The notes beneath the pieces are model-generated. The model was given only the letters and a program-made list of their open reading frames with translations, had not been told where the DNA came from and did not search any database. This document shows, piece by piece, positions 13,591 to 26,531 of a stretch of 64,000 nucleotides of DNA (position 1 is its first letter; each line of letters opens with the position of its first letter). The translations under genes were made by a program, and so were the position numbers. Source of the stretch: Trogon surrucura (lineage: Eukaryota; Chordata; Aves; Trogoniformes; Trogonidae); NCBI GenBank assembly GCA_020746105.1, contig CM036617.1:41383898-41447897 (forward strand), given 5' to 3'.

Positions 13591-14908
13591 CACTGTGTCC
13601 AATTTTGGGCCCCTCACTACAAGAGAGACATCGAGGTGCTGGAGAGGTTACAGAGGCAGCTACCAAGCTAGTAAAGGGCTTTGAACATAAATCTTACAAG
13701 GAAAGGCTGAGGGATCTGGAACTGTTCAGCCTGGAGAAGAGGAGATTGAGGGGAGACCTTATCATCCTCTACAACTACTTGAAAGGAAGTTGTAGAAAGG
13801 CGGGGATTGGTCTGTTCTCCCTAGTGGCTAGTGATAGGACAAGGGGAAATGGCCTTAAGTTGTTCCAGGGGAGGTTCAGGTTGGTTATTAGGAAGGATTT
13901 CTTTACTGAAAGGGTTGTCAGGCATTGGAACAGGCTGCCCAGGTGGTTAAGTCACTGTCCCTGGAGGTGTTTAAGAGATGAGTGGATGTTTTGCTGAGGG
14001 ACATGATTTAGTGGTGTTGACAGGGCTAGGACAAAGGTTGGACTTGATGATCTTGAAGGTTTCTTCCAGCCAAAACTGTTCTATTCTTCTATGATTCTAT
14101 GACTCAAGTCCTTCGATCAATATATTTTTCTATTAGCAATAAAATCTCACAGATATTTAATCACAAGACACATAATGTGCATGAACAATGACATCCAAAG
14201 CATGCCTATGCAGATCTCACATATATATATGTTTCTGAAGTGTTCTTTAAAATCTATACTGAAAAATTCTTTTGAGTGATGTGAGTAACATAAATTATTT
14301 TCTGCTACACATTAACAAAAGGATAACTTTTCAAGAAGCTGTGCTAATTTATAACAAAGATCTTCTCCACTATATGTGGTCTTGAATAGGAAGAAAAAGA
14401 TAAAAACTGTTTCTTATTCTAAATTAACTCACTTTTAAAGTTCAAAAAGAAAGAGAGAAAGAGATTGTGGACAGGTTCTAATATTCACTTTTTATATAAA
14501 GTACTAGGTTATGCATACTTACAGGTAAGTTATATTCAAAAAACGTATTACAGCAGATAGTTTGACAGTTGTAACAATATTTTTTTACATTAAAATGTCT
14601 TGTAAATGCATTTAGCTAAGATGTGCCTTTACTCTTCTTTATAGGTAGATATCCAGCAAAGAAATACTAGTAAGTTGACATGAAATGGTAATTTAATTTA
14701 ACAAATAAATGTTCTTAGATTTGTCTATGTAATTGTTTTAATACTAAGACTAACAAATATTAGCAGAACCATTCTGAATGCTGGATCTTGCAGAATACTC
14801 CTGTTTGAGTGTTGTCCTCAGGACAACACAGTTAGGCAAATAAATGGTATTTTCTGGAAATATTTTTCCCCAAATATCTGAGAAGTATAAAATGAAGATT
14901 AGAAAGTT

Positions 14909-14987
14909 AAGAAAAAAAGAAAGGAAAAAAAGAAAAGAGAAAAAAAAAGAAAAAGGAAAAGAGAAAAAAAAGGGGAAAAAAAGAAAA
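14909..14987 (+). repeat. 79-base all-purine, A-rich tract
   Basis: Every base in this run is A or G, mostly A with single to quadruple G. Long polypurine/polypyrimidine runs can adopt unusual (triplex-type) structures and are common in bird intergenic DNA. It is followed by an (AAAT)n-like stretch to about 15,012. Confidence 0.85.
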
Positions 14988-15707
14988 TAAGTAAAATAAA
15001 AAATAAATAAAGAATTATACTGAAAAAGTTATGACCATGAAGAGGCCAAGAGTAGCACTGCAAAACCCTGTAATATCAAAGTGTTATTTTGTTGGTGTGG
15101 AGCAGGGAATATTTTACTTCTGATATAAGACTTATTATCACTTTTTATGACAGAACACTGAATCAGCTCACTCTTTGATTCTGTCCACAGTATGTCCTTG
15201 AAGTAAGTATTTCAAAAGTTAAAAAGATAAACATATAGGAATCCGATTTTTATTAGAATATTAACTGAAGTGATTAATTCTTTATGTAGAGAAGCCTTAA
15301 AATCAACAGTAAGACATATCAAAACCAAAAGGTTTACAAAACACTTTGCCCTTGCCTGTGTACCTCATCTGGATTCCTGAGCCCTGACTGTCAACTCTCT
15401 GCTCTTCTCAGAAGTGTCTCTGCTTGAACTATGTGTTATAGTTAGAGAGAAAAAAGAAAGACTCTTTTTCTTTACATAATAATTCCTACTACATGGGAAC
15501 TTCCATTTCTTAGCACATTCATTTGATGATAATAGAAGGACCCATTCCTTCAATACTAATCAAGCTTTCCTCTAGCCACTAAGCAAATAATAAAAGTAAT
15601 TAGAATATATCCTGTCAACAATCCCTTCAGAAAAGGTTTCAGTGCCATGTGCTAATTTTGTAAGTAACCTAAAAGCAGACCTTAATAAGTAAGACTCCAT
15701 ATTAACC

Positions 15708-15730
15708 AAAAAAAAAAAAAAAAAAAAAAA
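15708..15730 (+). repeat. A homopolymer (23 bases)
   Basis: A single uninterrupted run of A. No retroposed gene is visible upstream, so it is not evidence of a processed pseudogene. Confidence 0.9.
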
Positions 15731-17956
15731 GAAAATATTCCATTACTTTTGGAAATACACACGTTACTATGAAAGTCAAAGGGATGGTAAAATCCCTTTC
15801 TTGTAATAGAACTTGGACATGAAAGAGCAATCACTTTCTAAACAACACTTTTTCTTATCACATTTTTTATTATGCAGTACTAGCAGAAATGTCACCTCGC
15901 CTTCTGAACCTGTGAGTCCACGAGGGAACGAAAGTGCCACCGTGGTAAGAAAGCCATAGAGTATCAGTGACAGCAGTTTAGAATAAATATCCATTTCCTC
16001 AATCTCCATTCTAGACATCTCAATATTTCCTAAAGCATCAGTGAATATATGTAATGAAGAACTAAAAAGTAATTAAATACCAAAGAAGGGAAACAAGCTA
16101 TGAAATAATATATTGAATAAAAATTTTTTTCACTTTATTTAATGTTATCTGATCAAGTCTGAGCCAGAGGTTATTGAAAGCACTTAATCAAATGAAGGAT
16201 TGATAAGTAATAATAAAAGTTGACTGTGTCTTGTTGACTACAAAGTAAAAATTTCTATCATATATCAAAAGTTTGTACATTAACATTACAAAACATCGTA
16301 GCAGGGGCAAAAGTATTGCTAGGTCTGTTCAGATTACTTTTGACTACCTCATTCAAAATTGGTAGGATGAATGTCTCTAGTTGGTTAAATGCTTTCCCAG
16401 ATAGAATTCCCGTGTGGATCAATGCTGCCACTTTCATTGTTCAGTGCTTTTATCCCATGTCAAGGATAACATTAACAACAGCGCAGAGATGGCAGAGAGT
16501 ATTTTGTGGTTTAAAGGTATTAATTAAATCATTCAAAGGCAGGAAATAAGCTTTACGATGTGGAGCCTAAGTACTTCAAATACTTCTTTTACCAATAATC
16601 ACATTGAGAATAGATTTCTGTTCATAAACAGGTACAGAAAAATGGTGTGATAGCTGTGTTGCAGAGGATTGGTGACATCAGCAAAAGTAGAAGAGTCAAC
16701 TACTGTCAAATGGAATTAGAAAAACATCAGTCTCGAAATAATGTGCGTTTTCTTAGCATTGATGGTAATTAAGCATTGGTAAAGCTTCCACAGGAGGCAA
16801 TGTACTAACCAGTGCTTGCAGTCTTCAAAATGAGCTTAGTTGTCTTTAAAAGTATAATGCTTTAATGAATTCTTTTAGATAAACATTAAAACATTATACA
16901 CAATATGAACTTGAGAAGGAATCACTTGACTTGAGTGTTCAGTATGGTCTTTCCTGGCCCTGAAATTTGTCATGTTATGTGACAGTTTTTCATACCTTTC
17001 TTATTTCTGTCTGAGCAGATCTTGACAGGAAGCATTGTCCTTAATATTAGAAGATCTATGAGAGAAAGGGACTACAAGTAAACCTCAGGTAGTATGTTTC
17101 AGGACGATTTTCTTTCATCCTGTGTTCCCTCTTCAGAGGTAAGGACTGACACAGTAAGTTTTCATCTTTTTCACTTCTTTCCTATGAACATCAAATGTAG
17201 GATGCACATCTGTTTCCTGAGCAGCACACAGAATCCTCTCTGACCGCTGGCTGCCCTATCTTGCTCACCAGCTCAAGTATCAACTAACACGATATTTTTG
17301 GGTTGGGAAAACAACTTTTCTTCAGATGCAACTCGAAAGGAAATTTGATAAACCTGTCCATCCTTTTCCTTATGGAAGTATCATTTATGTGACGGGATAA
17401 CATAGATATTGGTGTCATAATCCAGGTATGGTCTACATAACCAAAATTTCTTGTTTTTATGCAAATGTCCAACATTGAAACCAAGATAAAGATATTTTGG
17501 TTTCTCATGCTCCCTTCCTATGACACAAAGTTTACTCCTCTCATAACTGAAAGACTATTCTAATAACTAAATATTGTGTTTATATTATGATATTTAGGTG
17601 GAACTTTATGAACAATGGCATAGAAGAATAAAATGAGATTTTTTTTATTACATTAAACCTGAGAAAATGTGGAAAATATTATTTTTAGTTAAACCCTTAC
17701 AAATCTGTAGAATTTAATAGATTGGCTGAAAATACATATATATATTTGGAGCTAAATATATGTCTAAATGCCTAGTTAGGCAGAAACAGAGTTTTTTTTA
17801 AAAAAAAGTAGAAAAAATAAATATAGATTTAATGGACTGAAAGAAATTCTACAGACATATAATTAACTTTTTATGTCTTGAAAGTTCAGATTATTCCATT
17901 TGAAATATCTCCAGAGAGTCAAGCAGTCCTAAAGCTCTGTTCACAAGATATGTCAG

Positions 17957-18967
17957 TGTCACGGATTTGAGTCTGGTGGGCTTTGGGAAGTGGGGGGAAA
18001 GCTGTTAGGGGTGAATGTTGTAAAACTTTGAGACCCTTCCCCACCCTCAGGTAGAAGTTGGACCTGTCTCTGGCCAGAGTCAGGTCAATCAATGCCTCTG
18101 CCACCCTGCCACCAAGCTATTTAAGAAGAGACCCCAGTGTTCTCTTACTCTTTCAGTTTTGTCTTGTTGTGAACTGTCCTCTCTTTGTATTGGGGAGTTT
18201 TTCTGTTGGAGGAGGAGGAATCGAGAGGAAAACAAAGGAACATGGTCCTAAGAAAGAGGAGGAGGAAGAGTGCCAGAGCAGAAAGAAGGGAGAAGGATGC
18301 TGGAGTAGAACATTTCCCTAAGGTCCCATGGTAAGTGAGATGGTAGAAGGGTGATTGACTGCCGTTTGCGGGGATCAATAGCAACGAGGATGACCAGGAT
18401 GGAGTGGTACATGAAGAGCCCTGTGAGAGAGACAGCATCAGTGGAGGATGTGTCTGAAGTAAGCTGTCACCTTGACTGGAGTGGACTCACAAGGAGGAAG
18501 AGGATTGCTTCTGTGAGGGGGACTCCACGCAGCAGGAAGGAGAGGCTGTGTGGAGCCGTCTTTCTCAAGTAGGAGGAACTGCCATAAACAACGAGTAATG
18601 GCCAGATGAACTGCACCACCCCTACTCCTTGTTCCCTCTTACACCGATGGGGTGAAGTAGTACTTATTGTGGGGAGTGTATTTAAGATCCCCTTGTATTG
18701 ATCGATGTATCCCTCTCGTTATTCTACTTTGCAAATGGTGGTGGTAAATTAAATCTATGTTTTTCTCCCCAAGTCTCTCTGGTTTTTTACCTGTCATTTC
18801 AAGTGGTAGATTATTGCCCTTCCTATCCTTAATCTCAGTCCTTAATTCTTCTTTTACTTGAGTTTTCTCCCTTCACAACCCTGTGGAGAAGGAGATGGGG
18901 GGAGTAGTGATTGAGGGACCTTGTTGTTCCTTATTGTTGGCCCAGGAGGTCAGCTTGAAAGACAACA
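17957..18967 (+). mobile_element. Solo LTR, family 2
   Basis: The block starts TGTCACGGATTTGAGTCTGG and ends in AAAGACAACA, matching the limits of the LTR at 60,526-61,543. The flanks GTCAG (17,952-17,956) and GGCAG (18,968-18,972) form a 5 bp target-site duplication with one mismatch. A CCAAT-like 'GTCAATCAA' precedes a TATA-like TATTTAAG at 18,118-18,125. A possible ATTAAA poly(A) signal lies at 18,748-18,753. Two shorter open frames inside it (18,058-18,321 and, on the other strand, 18,145-18,438) have no counterpart in known proteins and look incidental. No internal retroviral genes flank it, so it probably arose by LTR-LTR recombination. Confidence 0.82.
18118..18125 (+). promoter_or_regulatory. 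TATA-like box in family 2 LTR
   Basis: TATTTAAG lies about 160 bp inside the LTR, after a CCAAT-like motif. The equivalent TTTAAG is present in the LTRs at 43.76 and 60.68 kb, which supports it as the U3 promoter. Confidence 0.5.
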
Positions 18968-21639
18968 GGCAGTAAAAACATACCATGGTAGCATTATTTT
19001 GACTAAACTTAGCTTGTTTCACTGATGCAAAGAAAGATTCTGACAGAACAGGCCAAATTAATCACATGGATCGTGTTTTTCCTGTAAGAGAGGAAAAGGA
19101 CCAAAAGATACAATATCGGGATTTTTCCTGGAATATAAAACAATCCGACCTTTGTAATTCAGAGGAGAAATGGCTCATTCCTTTGGGAAGAATTCATTCC
19201 TTTTCCTTAACACAATACTTATATAAGCATATAATTGCAGATACTTTATAAAAATGTGCAAAAACATAAACGAAATCAGATTAATAAAAAAATAATAACA
19301 ACAAAGGTAGAGGAGTAGAGGAGAGCAACATTCTTGAAAATTATTAAAAAATAATTAAAAATCATTCTCAAAAAAAAACCAGATACAGGTTTTACATGCT
19401 GACATCTACAATAGTCTAAAGCAGAAATATTTCAATTAATCAACCTACTTTCAGGGACTATAACAAACATATTCTCTAAATATATTTGACAAAGTTGACT
19501 AATAATTTTTGGCTGTTACGCAAATTATTTTGAAGAGTTCAGAGCACAGCAAGTAGCCCCAGTGATCACGTAAAGTATCAAATATATCTTTATTTTTCAA
19601 GATAAAGCAGGAGAAACTAGTAATACAAAATGTATTCCAGGCTCTCTTTGCAAATTGTTATTTTAAAGAGAATAAGATTGAAAACCTGCGATGTTTTCAA
19701 GCAGATACTACCAGCAAAGTGTTTAGTTATACTGAAACAAGTGTCAGCACAAAATTAAGTGCTATGAATAAATATAAAAAAAAAATTCTCTAAAATGTTT
19801 TGTATGTTTACATTTGTTAGTTTATTTTTTTCTTTATTGCCTCCAAATGCTCATAAAATTGAATTATATTGGAATATACATTCATAGAAGGCCATATAAA
19901 TTCATATAATAAAGTTTATCTTCAGAGAAAAATAAAGCAAAACAAAGTAAACAAAGTCAAACAAACAAAAAAAAATTTAAAAAAAAAGGGAAAATGAAAA
20001 CTTGGAATGCTGCTCGGTGGGAAAACAGCACCGCTATGTCTAGGGTTAATTGCAACACTCATTCAGTTCCAACTACCCCTACTTCTTCCCATCACTTCTT
20101 TCCATCTCCATCCTTTTGCCTCCTGTCTCATGTACCCAACTTTCCATGTCTCAGAAGGAGTGCTCTGTGTGCTGCACCAACTCCACAGCTGGCCAAGTTC
20201 TCCAGCTGCCCTCTGGGACAGAGGTGGCAGATGTGCTGACAATGACCTGCAGGTGTAGGAAGTTCTGCTTCTACCTCCACTGCAGCTTGAAAGACTCCTT
20301 TTAATCTGTCTTTATAGAGATTTTGGTTGTTTGATTGTTGTTTCTTCCCTGAATTAATTTTGAATAGAGGTCTTGATACGCAGAGAGACAGTGCAGCTCT
20401 GAGATCTTTTTTAAGGACACTGACGTAACGATAGCTACAAAGAGATGGGTAGGTAGGTTTGTTTGTGTGAATTGCTATCTGCTATAGGGACATCTCTCCC
20501 CTCTACTGTTGCTTTAACAGCCTGATAAGATACCAGTAAAGAGAACTTACTTGTTCTGAGTGCCTCCTGCTGTATAAATGTTCAGAACCAATGGTTTTCT
20601 TTTGGGATAAACAAATTATGAATACTTGCAGAGATCTATTTTTTAGGGAAAGTACCTAATAAATTAGGACGCATAACATTTTCTCAAAGGAATTGCTAAC
20701 TAGTTATCTTAAACAGTGTTCTTCATATGTAATACAACCTGATACTGAGGATTATCAGATAAATTTCTGTAGTGTTAGGAAAAAATAGTTTAAAGCGTGA
20801 AAATATTAACAGCTTTGTAATTGGAAAGGGAGAAGAGTGATTCAAAGATTATAGAATTATAGAAATGTCAACAATTTTTTCAAAGTGTTCAAAGATGAGA
20901 GTTTTGCAGGATTATTGGATAGTGAAAAAAAATCTCTCTACTAATTGATGGAAGAAAACTATATGCATTGAAGAGAGATATATAAATAGGCCTTTGCAAA
21001 CAAACAAACAAATAAATGGCTAAGTAGATAAATAAATAAATATCTTTTCCTTCAGAGAACGCTAATTTGATTCTAACTTGTGTGTTACCATCACAGAAGT
21101 GATGGTAGAGGAGTTTGCTTACTTTAAATATGTTTTACATCTTAGTTTTGAACATTTTTTTCTTGACAAAGGAAAGGAGAGGAAATATTAGCTCTTACTT
21201 TGAAAACCAGATTACTCTTTCTTTCTCCTCAATAAGTACTTCATTTCATTTCATCATCTTAATTCTGCTGCTACCTCATTATCTGCTCAGGTAAATATTA
21301 GGTACTCTGAAAAATTCATACCTTTCAGAAAGATAAAAATACAAGAATATATACATATTCTGAATACTAGGGTTATTATATTTCAAAGTAGTATGCATAA
21401 CAGTACTGTCTTTTTATATGAATGTCTGTTTTTTTCTTCTGTTTTTCATGCTCTTATCACAACAAGAGAGTGAAAACAAAATGCCATGCATTTATATAAT
21501 CGAGATTTTTTTGTCTTAGTTTTATATATAAAAGATATCATTGATCACAATGTCTTCAGGTACTTCTTTATTGCTTCTCATGCCTTCATTGCTCTTAGGT
21601 TATGAGAACCATTCCTCAGTGCAACTTATTTAAAGCCCA
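18968..21639. other. AT-rich DNA, short GC-richer patch at 19.99-20.31 kb
   Basis: Most of this stretch shows nothing. Around 19,994-20,304 the base composition is less AT-rich and three overlapping frames of about 80 codons stay open. None shows a recognisable domain, and three frames open together points to low stop density rather than coding. Confidence 0.45.
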
Positions 21640-22740
21640 TTTCACTAAGCTAATGAAACTTTTTCCACATATACTCCTTCCTCACCTTGTCTAACGTGCT
21701 GGTCCCTTCTCAGCAACTCTTGTTCCTCAGTCAGAGACCCATATCCACAAAAGCCAATGCCCAGTTTTAGACAGGACCTGTGCATCAAGTGTTAATCCAC
21801 TGGACACGTTAGGCTCTCCCTTCCCTTGCAATTGATTGAGGAGAAATGGCAAAACCAACGGAACTCCCACACTCTTCAATCTCGTCTCAAAAGCTTTGAA
21901 ATCACTATTAATACAGTACATGTTTGCTCTGACAGCGTAGTTGGTGCACAACATGGGTAAGCATAAAGGGATAGTGCCCCAAGAGCCAGACGGATCTTGA
22001 GTTTTTCTACAATATCCTATGTCTGAGCTCCCCATAAGCATCAGACCTCCTAAAATACGTAAGTCATGTTGGTGGACGGTTTGCTTCACTCCCTAAGGAG
22101 GAAGTCTCCAGTGACTTTCACTTGGCTTTTTCTCTTTGTGCAGACACTTCATCAAGACTCTTCAGGATCTGATGCAATCCATGGCAGATCTTGTTTGCTG
22201 TCACTGATTTCCACTCCACTATACCAGTCCTGAAGCAATAGATCTGCAAGTGGAAAAGGATTCTGCATTTTGCTGCTAGAAATCACAAGGTTCCAGAGAC
22301 GTCCACTTTGTGAGTCCTCATCCATTTCTATCTTTTTGGCATATGTTTTGTCCATCCTTCCTTCCTTAAACCACAGGACAAAAGTTCCTGCTCCTGCAGA
22401 CTTTCCATCAAGAACCTATCACTTTTTTTGTTTCTTTTCCCTGATTATGGATGATTTGTTTTCCTCCTCCTGCAGCTACTTCACACAGCAGTTCAGCACC
22501 TAGACCAAAGCACACCTCCTCCATGTGAAGCTGCTCTGCAATGACATCCTGCCTCTGAAGCTCTGTGTTCTGTCTGGGTCAAGTCTCCTGACATATCGAG
22601 GTAGAATTTCTCTCAGTAACTAAGCTCTGAGTCACTTTAATATGACCTTTGCACAGCCCCACACAATTTTGAACAATTTCTGGACCTCTCTCCACCCCTG
22701 TTGAGCCAAATACTGCAAAAAATACAGTGTGTCTTAGTTG
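21640..22740 (-). pseudogene. Unidentified coding-like remnant, broken by stops and shifts
   Basis: Reading the minus strand from about 22,740 down to 21,640, most of the length is covered by successive open stretches in changing frames. One opens at about 22,725 just after a T-rich stretch ending in TTTTTTGCAG, which resembles a splice acceptor. One covers about 22,580-22,420, one 22,355-22,152 (67 codons) and one 22,089-21,727 (120 codons). The pattern fits a decayed coding sequence with several frameshifts, and base composition is richer in GC than the flanks. I do not recognise the protein. Possibilities are an endogenous retroviral gene, since an LTR-like block on the same strand lies at 23.38-23.88 kb, a host-gene pseudogene, or chance. 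Confidence 0.28.
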
Positions 22741-23377
22741 TCTGCTGTTCTTCGCACTCTTATAAAAAGATTATGACTACTGAAAGCAAACCCATTGTGA
22801 AAAAAAAAAAATATTTATTAGATACTATACCTTCCTGAAAATCTTCTCCAGGAAGACTATCAGTTCTCTTACTCCAAAATAGTCTTGATAGAGGATGGTT
22901 GTCCCAACTGTGAGCAATATCGTAAGTTTGAATTATATGTTATACAAACCTATCCCTGAAATTATATTCTCTGAGAGAGGTTGATAACATGGACAATAAG
23001 CAACAAGATTTAATTTAAAATAAAATGTACCGTATTTTTAAAATTATCTGACATCTTAGTATCTTATTTTAGAGATGCTTTTAGTGACAATTTAATTAAA
23101 ATAATTTTTAGATGTGAACTTAAAGTTTTATATATTTGTAAGTAAAAAAACCAACTTATACTTTAAAATGTGGAGAACACAGAACAGGATTTCATTTGTT
23201 TAGTTCGTTTCACTGAACTAAGCTGAAAGTCTAATTCAAAAGGAGATTCTAGATATTATCTATAGAAAGAAATTTTTCAGTCAGCACCTGATCAGCAGTA
23301 AATCTTTATGAATATAATATGTAAGCAGTAAAGACAAACACAGAAAGGTCTCCCTGATTATTGGTCCTTAAATTTTC
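22741..23377. other. AT-rich DNA, nothing recognised
   Basis: No open frame, repeat family or simple repeat of note. It separates the coding-like remnant from the LTR-like block. Confidence 0.6.
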
Positions 23378-23880
23378 TGACATACACCTGTGATCCCTGG
23401 GACACATGGCCCAGTCTCCAGGTGCAGACCCCTCTGCCTCTCTAGCACTGAACTCCATCCAGTGGCAAACACCACAGACTCACAATCCCTCTGGCCCCAG
23501 GACTTAGTCCAGTTGTTGGCTCTTGTTTTCACTTAACTTTGTTCCTCCAATTGCTGTCTCTGAGACCTTACAACATTCACACATTGTGAAGTTAGACAGT
23601 GAAAGTGAAATTAGGCAGAAGGATAGTTAAGTAAGAATTTAATCAAAAAACGAGGACAGACTGTGGTGATCAGGCAGACGTGTACTGACTAGGAGTCTGC
23701 TTAGACACAGCAGACCAGACCCTCTTTATCTTTCCACCTTTCCATTTGCCGTCTCCTTTTTCTCTCTGCATCTCCACTTTTCCACATCTTTGACCCTTCC
23801 TCTAAGCACTCATTAGTCTGCATAGTCACACAGTTTCCCCTCAGACATTCGTGATGATCCTACCCATCTCGTTTTCCCAG
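23378..23880 (-). mobile_element. Probable LTR, minus strand, another family
   Basis: On the minus strand this block reads as a GC-richer unit with a purine-rich first half. A GATTAAATTC poly(A)-like signal near 23,640 follows, then a C/T-rich stretch, and the unit ends in GGTGTATGTCA at 23,378. The layout (U3-like, poly(A) signal, short U5, CA end) and its contrast with the AT-rich flanks suggest a retroviral LTR. It does not match the other LTR families in the window. The 5' boundary near 23,880 is a guess and no target-site duplication was found. Confidence 0.45.
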
Positions 23881-25106
23881 TTTTATCAGTTAAGAAATCA
23901 AGTTTGGCTCTCTCCAAAGCCATGCAAGTAGTTCCTTAGTGACTATCAATTAGTAGTTGAAAAGTTTTAATAATTGTTTTTGTCTTCCTTATTGTTTTTG
24001 TCTCCGTATTGTTTATTTTCTTCCTGTCACTATTTATTTCCTTTGAAATGAAATCGTCTTTGACCTGATAACTTTAACGAAGTAGATGCTCTTACATTTT
24101 ACATGCTTTTAGAGAGATTTTGAGACTATCACTGCCATAAGATATTAGGATAACCTCAGAAACTACTAACCAATCAGAACACAAGGACACCATTTGATGC
24201 CTATAAGTTCAATAATATTGCACCCAAAGCCCAAAAGGTTGGAGGGGAAATATGACAAAGCGGATGGCAAGCCATGGTGATCATGATCAAAAGATCTCAT
24301 GGGCTCAGGGAATATTTAGGATGCTCATCCATGCTTCGCAAAAGAAAAAAAAAATTATAAACTAGCAGATTACAATTTATACTTCACTCTTCCCAACTGC
24401 AAGGTATTTTAGCATAATTATGTTTTCTCACATAAGCAAAAATGATAACCATATCAAGTGAAAACCACCAATTTATGCTGAATAACATCACCAAATTTTT
24501 GTCTTGCCATTACTAAAAGATTATGTATTTTTTGTGTTGTTAATGAATGTATATTATAATACAGATTAAGAAAACTTGAAAATCAAAATGTGAAGCAGTC
24601 TTATGTTTATATTACAATGTAGTTGAACCACATAATAAATTCAGTGATTTATTATTAAAAGTCAATTCAGTAACTTTTAAAAAATCTACTGGTATAATGT
24701 TTCCTATGTTATTTAAAATTAATAATTCCATTTTGTTATCATTGTACATGATAATTTACAGTGAAAGTTTATGGACTTAGAAATGAGAGAAGACATTTAT
24801 GGAGGTTTGTTCAATCAAAACTAAACTATTTTCTCAGTATCTCCTGTTGGAGTTTTTTCATTGTATTAACAAATTGCTGAATGAATAAAAAAAAATGGTG
24901 AATATTTTTTGTTTGTTATTTGTTTTCCTTTAGGATGTTAAAGGACAAATTCTGCATTCCAAGTTTATTCTTTGCCATCATCATTACTAGAAACATTAGC
25001 ATCAAAGGAAAAACAAATTTCAAAGGCACAGTTATTCATTTTTAAAGAGAAAAGTATTTACCAACTATTCTTTCTTCATGAATGGATGAAATTTTAGTAA
25101 GTCAAA
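23881..25106. other. AT-rich DNA, nothing recognised
   Basis: No gene-like frame or repeat family could be named in this stretch. Confidence 0.6.
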
Positions 25107-25163
25107 ATCATAGAATCACAGAATCACAGAATGTCAGGGGTTGGAAAGGACCTCAAAAGATAT
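25107..25163 (-). mobile_element. CR1 LINE 3' tail only
   Basis: The minus-strand CR1 end is plain: repeated 'AGAATCAC' octamers followed by 'GGGGTTGGAAAGGACCTC'. Only about 55 bp remain, typical of extreme 5' truncation. Confidence 0.85.
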
Positions 25164-26531
25164 GTGAGTACTGCACGATATTCAGTAGCAATTTATATGT
25201 TTTGGGAAAATTCAGTGGTCTTTAGTGGATAACACAGGACAACAGTAAGACAATTCAGTATGTCCAGAAATATTGGTAAAGCTAAGGGAGTGGGGCAGAA
25301 GGAGAATGTTCCCTTTCCAAATACTCCACAAACTAAACCAAAAGCAATTAAACACTTTGAAATATTAACATATTTTTAAAACATGAACAGAAGTAAAGAA
25401 CAGCACTAGACACATGAAACATTAAACAAGTCTCATCAACATATTTTCAGTTGGATATGATTGGTCAATGTCAGAGAATGAAGAGAATACAGTTTTAGCA
25501 ATAGATAAAATTTGCAATTAAATTAATACGATAGAACTCCAGCTGTCCTCTCAAAAAATAAGGAAGTAAGAGTTGTAAGCAATGACTCAGTTGTTACTTA
25601 ATGCTTTCAAATTGAACACAATGCCAAGCAAGGTACCTGTGCTGCGATACACTGCAGAGAACACACTGAACCAGCTAGTAGCATAACTCAACTCCACCTC
25701 AAAAATGTATACTTAAAATTAACGTCTTGCATGAGACATTGCATTTTTATGAAATGTGTTTTAGAGTTTGATGTTAATTTGAATGCTTAGTTGTTAAAAT
25801 AATTTCCATCTTAAAAACACAGGTAGAGAATAAGGTAGTGTTGTGAACTTTCTAGAATTTCCTGATGATCCAAAACTTCCACAGCCAAATGGAGACATAG
25901 GGTTTAGCTCTTCTTCAGGAAATGTGAATTCACAGTCCCCAAAAGAACAGAAAGAGCTGAACTATTAGCTCAAAATCCATTAACACTCATATTTCCCTAT
26001 AGTCTGAAATTTTATGTATATGAAAGTTTGTATACCAATGAAGTTTCTTCTCCACATTCTTAAAGGATATAGAACTATCTTTCCTGTTTTAACATCTTTT
26101 GGATACCTTCGTAGGATATTATTTTTCACGCTCTTCAGATTCTTTTAAGGTGCTTTAGTAAAGTGTATTTTACTATGTTTAACTAGAATTGCAGACTGGC
26201 ATTTCCTGGTTTCAGCACGAAATATGAACGTTCCTGAGGAATCTGTAAAATGTTTATGCATTGACGTTGTGCTTTTCAAGTTTTCAAGACTATAATATCC
26301 CTCCTACATATTAAGAATGAGGAAGAGAACTAAAAGGTTTTAACTTAGGAAAAAAAAAAGAAGAAGAAAATATTCTAACAAAAGGACCTAGGACTAGAAC
26401 TTTAAGGAAAAAAAAAAAAAAAGAAAGGATAATTTCTGATTAAATATTTTTTTAAATAAAAAAAAATAAATATTGCTGATGTATTAATTGTCCTGAATAA
26501 AGAAAAGCTGGAGAGTGCTTCTTTTTCTAGG
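25164..26531. other. AT-rich DNA, nothing recognised
   Basis: A-rich runs at 26,349-26,357 and 26,407-26,422 only. Confidence 0.6.

Larger units (their letters stand above)
11780..14102 (+). mobile_element. CR1 LINE, older subfamily, internally deleted
   Basis: This copy begins in the ORF2 endonuclease ('ATCACAGAAACCTAGTGGGA' near 11,802) and ends in an ATTCTATG-type tail near 14,100. The endonuclease part (about 11,800-12,590) has stops and shifts. Near 12,600 the sequence jumps from the linker after the endonuclease to the start of the RT, so several hundred bases are missing. The RT part (12,660-14,000) has a stop at 13,054 and FADD changed to FAYD. A 15 bp tandem duplication at 13,126-13,155 adds five codons to the conserved PQGSVLG motif. 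It lies only 50 bp after another CR1 in the same orientation, but differs too much from it to be a tandem duplicate. Confidence 0.92.
14103..17956. other. AT-rich DNA with purine tract and A run, no gene seen
   Basis: Apart from the 79-base all-purine tract at 14,909-14,987 and a 23-base A run at 15,708-15,730, I see no element that can be named. Open frames such as 15,776-16,018 and 16,316-16,549 lack recognisable motifs. Confidence 0.6.

Noticed and set aside
11780..14102. Possible tandem duplication of the CR1 at 10.69 kb
   Set aside because: The two copies belong to different subfamilies and have different truncation points, so they are independent insertions.
18145..18438. Minus-strand 97-codon frame and similar frames at 43,563-44,045 and 60,470-60,796
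   Set aside because: They fall inside family 2 LTRs, opposite the purine-rich U3/R region, and recur only because the LTRs are homologous.
19994..20304. Three overlapping frames in a GC-richer patch, one Cys-rich at its C-terminus
   Set aside because: All three frames of the same strand are open, no domain is recognisable and the poly(A) stretch lies on the wrong side for a retrocopy.
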